The position numbers and the translations under genes were made by a program. A stretch of DNA of 6,615 nt from Prevotellaceae bacterium. GTDB taxonomy: Bacteria > Bacteroidota > Bacteroidia > Bacteroidales > Paludibacteraceae. Shown here one piece after another: positions 4,493 through 6,615 of this stretch. The notes below the pieces were generated by a model, which searched no databases, had not been told where the DNA came from, and was given only the letters and a program-made list of their open reading frames with translations. The stretch is taken from the NCBI GenBank assembly GCA_031270425.1, contig JAISXQ010000007.1, positions 1-6,615 on the forward strand. The letters run 5' to 3'. Position 1 is the first letter of the stretch. Each line of letters opens with the position of its first letter.

Positions 4493-6615
4493 ATGAAAGA
4501 ACTTTTCGAAGACCGCCACACCGGCATTTCCGGTTGGGACGAAAAGCAAATGCTGGATATTGTAGGCGCAACAAGCCTCGATGAACTAATTAATCAGACC
4601 ATTCCCGCAAAAATCCGTTTGGGGAAGAAACTCGAACTCGACGAAGCGATGACCGAACAGCAGTTTGCCGCGCATATCGCCGGAATCGCTTCCAAAAATA
4701 AAATCTTCACTTCCTGCATCGGGCAGGGCTGGTACGATACCTGCACGCCCGCCGTCGTCAAGCGCAATGTCTTTGAAAATCCGTCGTGGTACACGTCCTA
4801 TACGCCTTATCAGGCGGAGATTTCGCAGGGACGTTTGGAAGCTTTGCTGAATTTTCAAACAGCGGTGGTCGATTTCACCGGACTTCCCCTGGCAAATGCG
4901 TCGCTGCTCGACGACGCTACCGCCGCCGCCGAAGCCATGACTATGATGTTCAACCTCCGTTCGCGCGAGCAGGTAAAAGCGGACGCCAACGTGTTGTTTG
5001 TCGATTGCTTCGTTTTTCCGCATATCATAGCAACGCTCCGTACCCGCGCGGGCGGACAGGGCATTCAAATAGAAACGGGCGATTACCGCGCGGCGAAATT
5101 CGGCGAAAAACATTTCGGAGCTATTATACAATATCCCAATTCGGAGGGGAACATCGAAGATTATGCCGGTTTTACCGAAAAAGCGCATAATTCTTCCTGC
5201 AAAGTCGCTGTTGCCGCCGATATAGTAAGCCTCGCCCTGCTTGTGCCGCCCGGCGAGTGGAACGCCGACATTGCTTTCGGTTCCACGCAACGCTGGGGAA
5301 TACCAATGGGTTACGGCGGTCCGTCGGCGGCGTATTTCGCCTCGCGCGACGAATACAAGCGCGATATACCGGGACGCATCATCGGCGTTAGCAAGGACGC
5401 GAACGGACGACCGGCGCTGCGTATGGCGCTTCAAACCCGCGAACAGCATATCAAACGCGAAAAAGCGACCTCCAATATCTGTACGGCTCAGGCGTTGCTG
5501 GCGACCATGGCGGGATTCTATACCGTTTACCACGGCGCGGAAGGCATTCGCCGCATTGCGGAACGCATTCACGCCCTCGCTGCTTACATCAATGAAATAC
5601 TGCCGGTTTACGGTTTTGCTCAGGAAAACGAAAATTTCTTCGATACGCTGAAAATAACGTTGCCTGCGGATGTTTCGACGGAGAAATTCAAAAGTATTGC
5701 CTTGGAATACGGAGTGAATTTCCATTATTATCCCAATGGAGAAATAGGATTAAGCCTCGACGAGACAACGGACGCGGAAAAGGTAAATGTATTGATAGAC
5801 ATTTTCGCGGAAGCGGCGGGCAATACGGCTGTTTATGCAAGGGAAGCGGATTTTGAAGGTTTAAAATCCTTCGATGAAAGTTTCGACCGCCGGTCGGAAT
5901 ACTTGACGCACGAAGTATTTAAAAAATACCGCAGCGAAACGGAAATGATGCGCTACATCAAAAAACTGGAACGCCGCGATATTTCGCTGACGCATTCGAT
6001 GATTTCGCTCGGTTCCTGCACCATGAAGCTGAACGCGGCTTCGGAAATGCTGCCGTTGAGTTTTGCCGGTTTTGCCGGAATACATCCTCTTGCGCCGGCT
6101 GGGCAGACGGAAGGATATAATGAACTGATACAGGCATTGGAAGGTCAGTTGTCCGTGATTACCGGTTTGGCGGGATGCAGTTTGCAGCCCAATTCCGGCG
6201 CGGCGGGCGAATATACCGGATTGATGGTTATCCGCGCGTATCAGGAGTCGATAGGCGAGGGCGCGCGCGACGTCGTGTTGATTCCCGCTTCGGCGCACGG
6301 AACCAATCCGGCAAGCGCAGTGCAGGCAGGTTATTCTATTGTGGTGGCGCGATGCGACGGGGACGGAAACGTGGATGTTGCCGACTGGAAAGCGAAAGCG
6401 CAGGAAAACGCCCCGCGTCTGGCGGCTTGCATGATAACCTATCCTTCGACGCACGGTATTTTCGAGGAAGAAATTGTAACGATGTGCGAAATTGTCCACC
6501 AATACGGCGGACAGGTATATATGGACGGCGCCAATATGAACGCACAGGTGGGATTGACCAATCCCGGGAGCATCGGCGCCGACGTTTGCCACTTGAATTT
6601 GCACAAAACATTTGC
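4493..6615 (+). CDS. gcvP: Glycine dehydrogenase (decarboxylating), glycine cleavage P-protein, 3' truncated by window
   Basis: The PLP-dependent P-protein decarboxylates glycine and passes the aminomethyl group to the lipoyl arm of GcvH. The visible 707 codons (of about 950 usual) form one uninterrupted frame from ATG 4493 to the window edge, a single-chain enzyme rather than split GcvPA/GcvPB. The N-terminal half shows a GQGWYDT-type segment, YTPYQAEISQGRLEALLNF (103-121), LLDDATAAAEAM, GSTQRWGIPMGYGGPSAA (263-280) and REQHIKREKATSNICTAQALLA. The catalytic half shows SLGSCTMKLNA (505-515), PNSGAAGEYTGL, SAHGTNPASA (600-609) and DGANMNAQVGL. LNLHKTF (701-707) carries Lys705, the expected PLP Schiff-base lysine; the sequence ends two bases into the next codon. 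The first half is notably G/C-rich (37 of 60 bases at 4861-4920), creating long false open frames on the opposite strand. No gcvT or gcvH is visible. The start is fixed by the standard N-terminus (FEDRHTG). Confidence 0.97.
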   Translation, partial: MKELFEDRHTGISGWDEKQMLDIVGATSLDELINQTIPAKIRLGKKLELDEAMTEQQFAAHIAGIASKNKIFTSCIGQGWYDTCTPAVVKRNVFENPSWYTSYTPYQAEISQGRLEALLNFQTAVVDFTGLPLANASLLDDATAAAEAMTMMFNLRSREQVKADANVLFVDCFVFPHIIATLRTRAGGQGIQIETGDYRAAKFGEKHFGAIIQYPNSEGNIEDYAGFTEKAHNSSCKVAVAADIVSLALLVPPGEWNADIAFGSTQRWGIPMGYGGPSAAYFASRDEYKRDIPGRIIGVSKDANGRPALRMALQTREQHIKREKATSNICTAQALLATMAGFYTVYHGAEGIRRIAERIHALAAYINEILPVYGFAQENENFFDTLKITLPADVSTEKFKSIALEYGVNFHYYPNGEIGLSLDETTDAEKVNVLIDIFAEAAGNTAVYAREADFEGLKSFDESFDRRSEYLTHEVFKKYRSETEMMRYIKKLERRDISLTHSMISLGSCTMKLNAASEMLPLSFAGFAGIHPLAPAGQTEGYNELIQALEGQLSVITGLAGCSLQPNSGAAGEYTGLMVIRAYQESIGEGARDVVLIPASAHGTNPASAVQAGYSIVVARCDGDGNVDVADWKAKAQENAPRLAACMITYPSTHGIFEEEIVTMCEIVHQYGGQVYMDGANMNAQVGLTNPGSIGADVCHLNLHKTF

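Noticed and set aside
4586..5725. 379-codon open frame on the minus strand
   Set aside because: It is opposite to gcvP, whose conserved motifs are continuous through the same bases. The product is Arg/Phe-rich and resembles no family; it results from G/C-rich codon use in gcvP.
5861..6604. 247-codon open frame on the minus strand
   Set aside because: It lies opposite the catalytic half of gcvP and has no recognisable domain; it is a shadow frame.

Overview
The window reads as a chromosomal segment of a Bacteroidota bacterium, most likely Bacteroidales. The DnaA, GcvP and alanine dehydrogenase proteins have the sequence style of that phylum. Start codons follow A-rich leaders without Shine-Dalgarno sequences, and several upstream regions carry matches to the Bacteroidota promoter form (-33 TTTG, about 20 nt, -7 TAnnTTTG). 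No mobile element, phage gene, CRISPR array, tRNA or rRNA is visible.

Layout. (1) Bases 2-370 hold the C-terminal end of an MCE/MlaD-type envelope lipid-transport protein, cut by the window edge. (2) Bases 371-776 are a very AT-rich spacer with a 9-bp inverted repeat, a period-6 pyrimidine tract and a candidate dnaA promoter; it is a plausible but unproven part of a replication origin. (3) dnaA runs from 777 to 2168 and ends at a clear intrinsic terminator. (4) Bases 2293-2850 encode a pRiA4b ORF-3-like (IS1096 passenger TnpR-like) protein with a very acidic tail. (5) A roughly 104-bp imperfect inverted repeat fills the space between this gene and the convergent ald-like gene. (6) An alanine dehydrogenase/transhydrogenase-alpha-like gene lies on the minus strand (4184 to 2988). 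(7) A 308-bp divergent intergenic region holds a good promoter for the dehydrogenase, a weaker one for gcvP, and an 8-nt tandem repeat array that abuts the gcvP start codon. (8) gcvP (glycine dehydrogenase, glycine cleavage P-protein) starts at 4493 and leaves the window just after its PLP-binding lysine.

How the genes relate. The left part is a replication-initiation locus next to an envelope gene. The right part has two divergently transcribed amino-acid enzyme genes. GcvP decarboxylates glycine within the glycine cleavage system; the dehydrogenase, if it is a true alanine dehydrogenase, releases ammonia and NADH from alanine. They could share regulation through the common intergenic region, but this is inference. 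The dehydrogenase has Gln where characterised alanine dehydrogenases have a catalytic His, so its substrate is not certain.

The gene content is ordinary. I do not see a new multi-gene system here. The signals most worth a second look are non-coding: the 8-nt in-phase repeat before gcvP, the long inverted repeat at 2867-2970, and the structured spacer before dnaA. The His-to-Gln change in the dehydrogenase is the main protein-level point.
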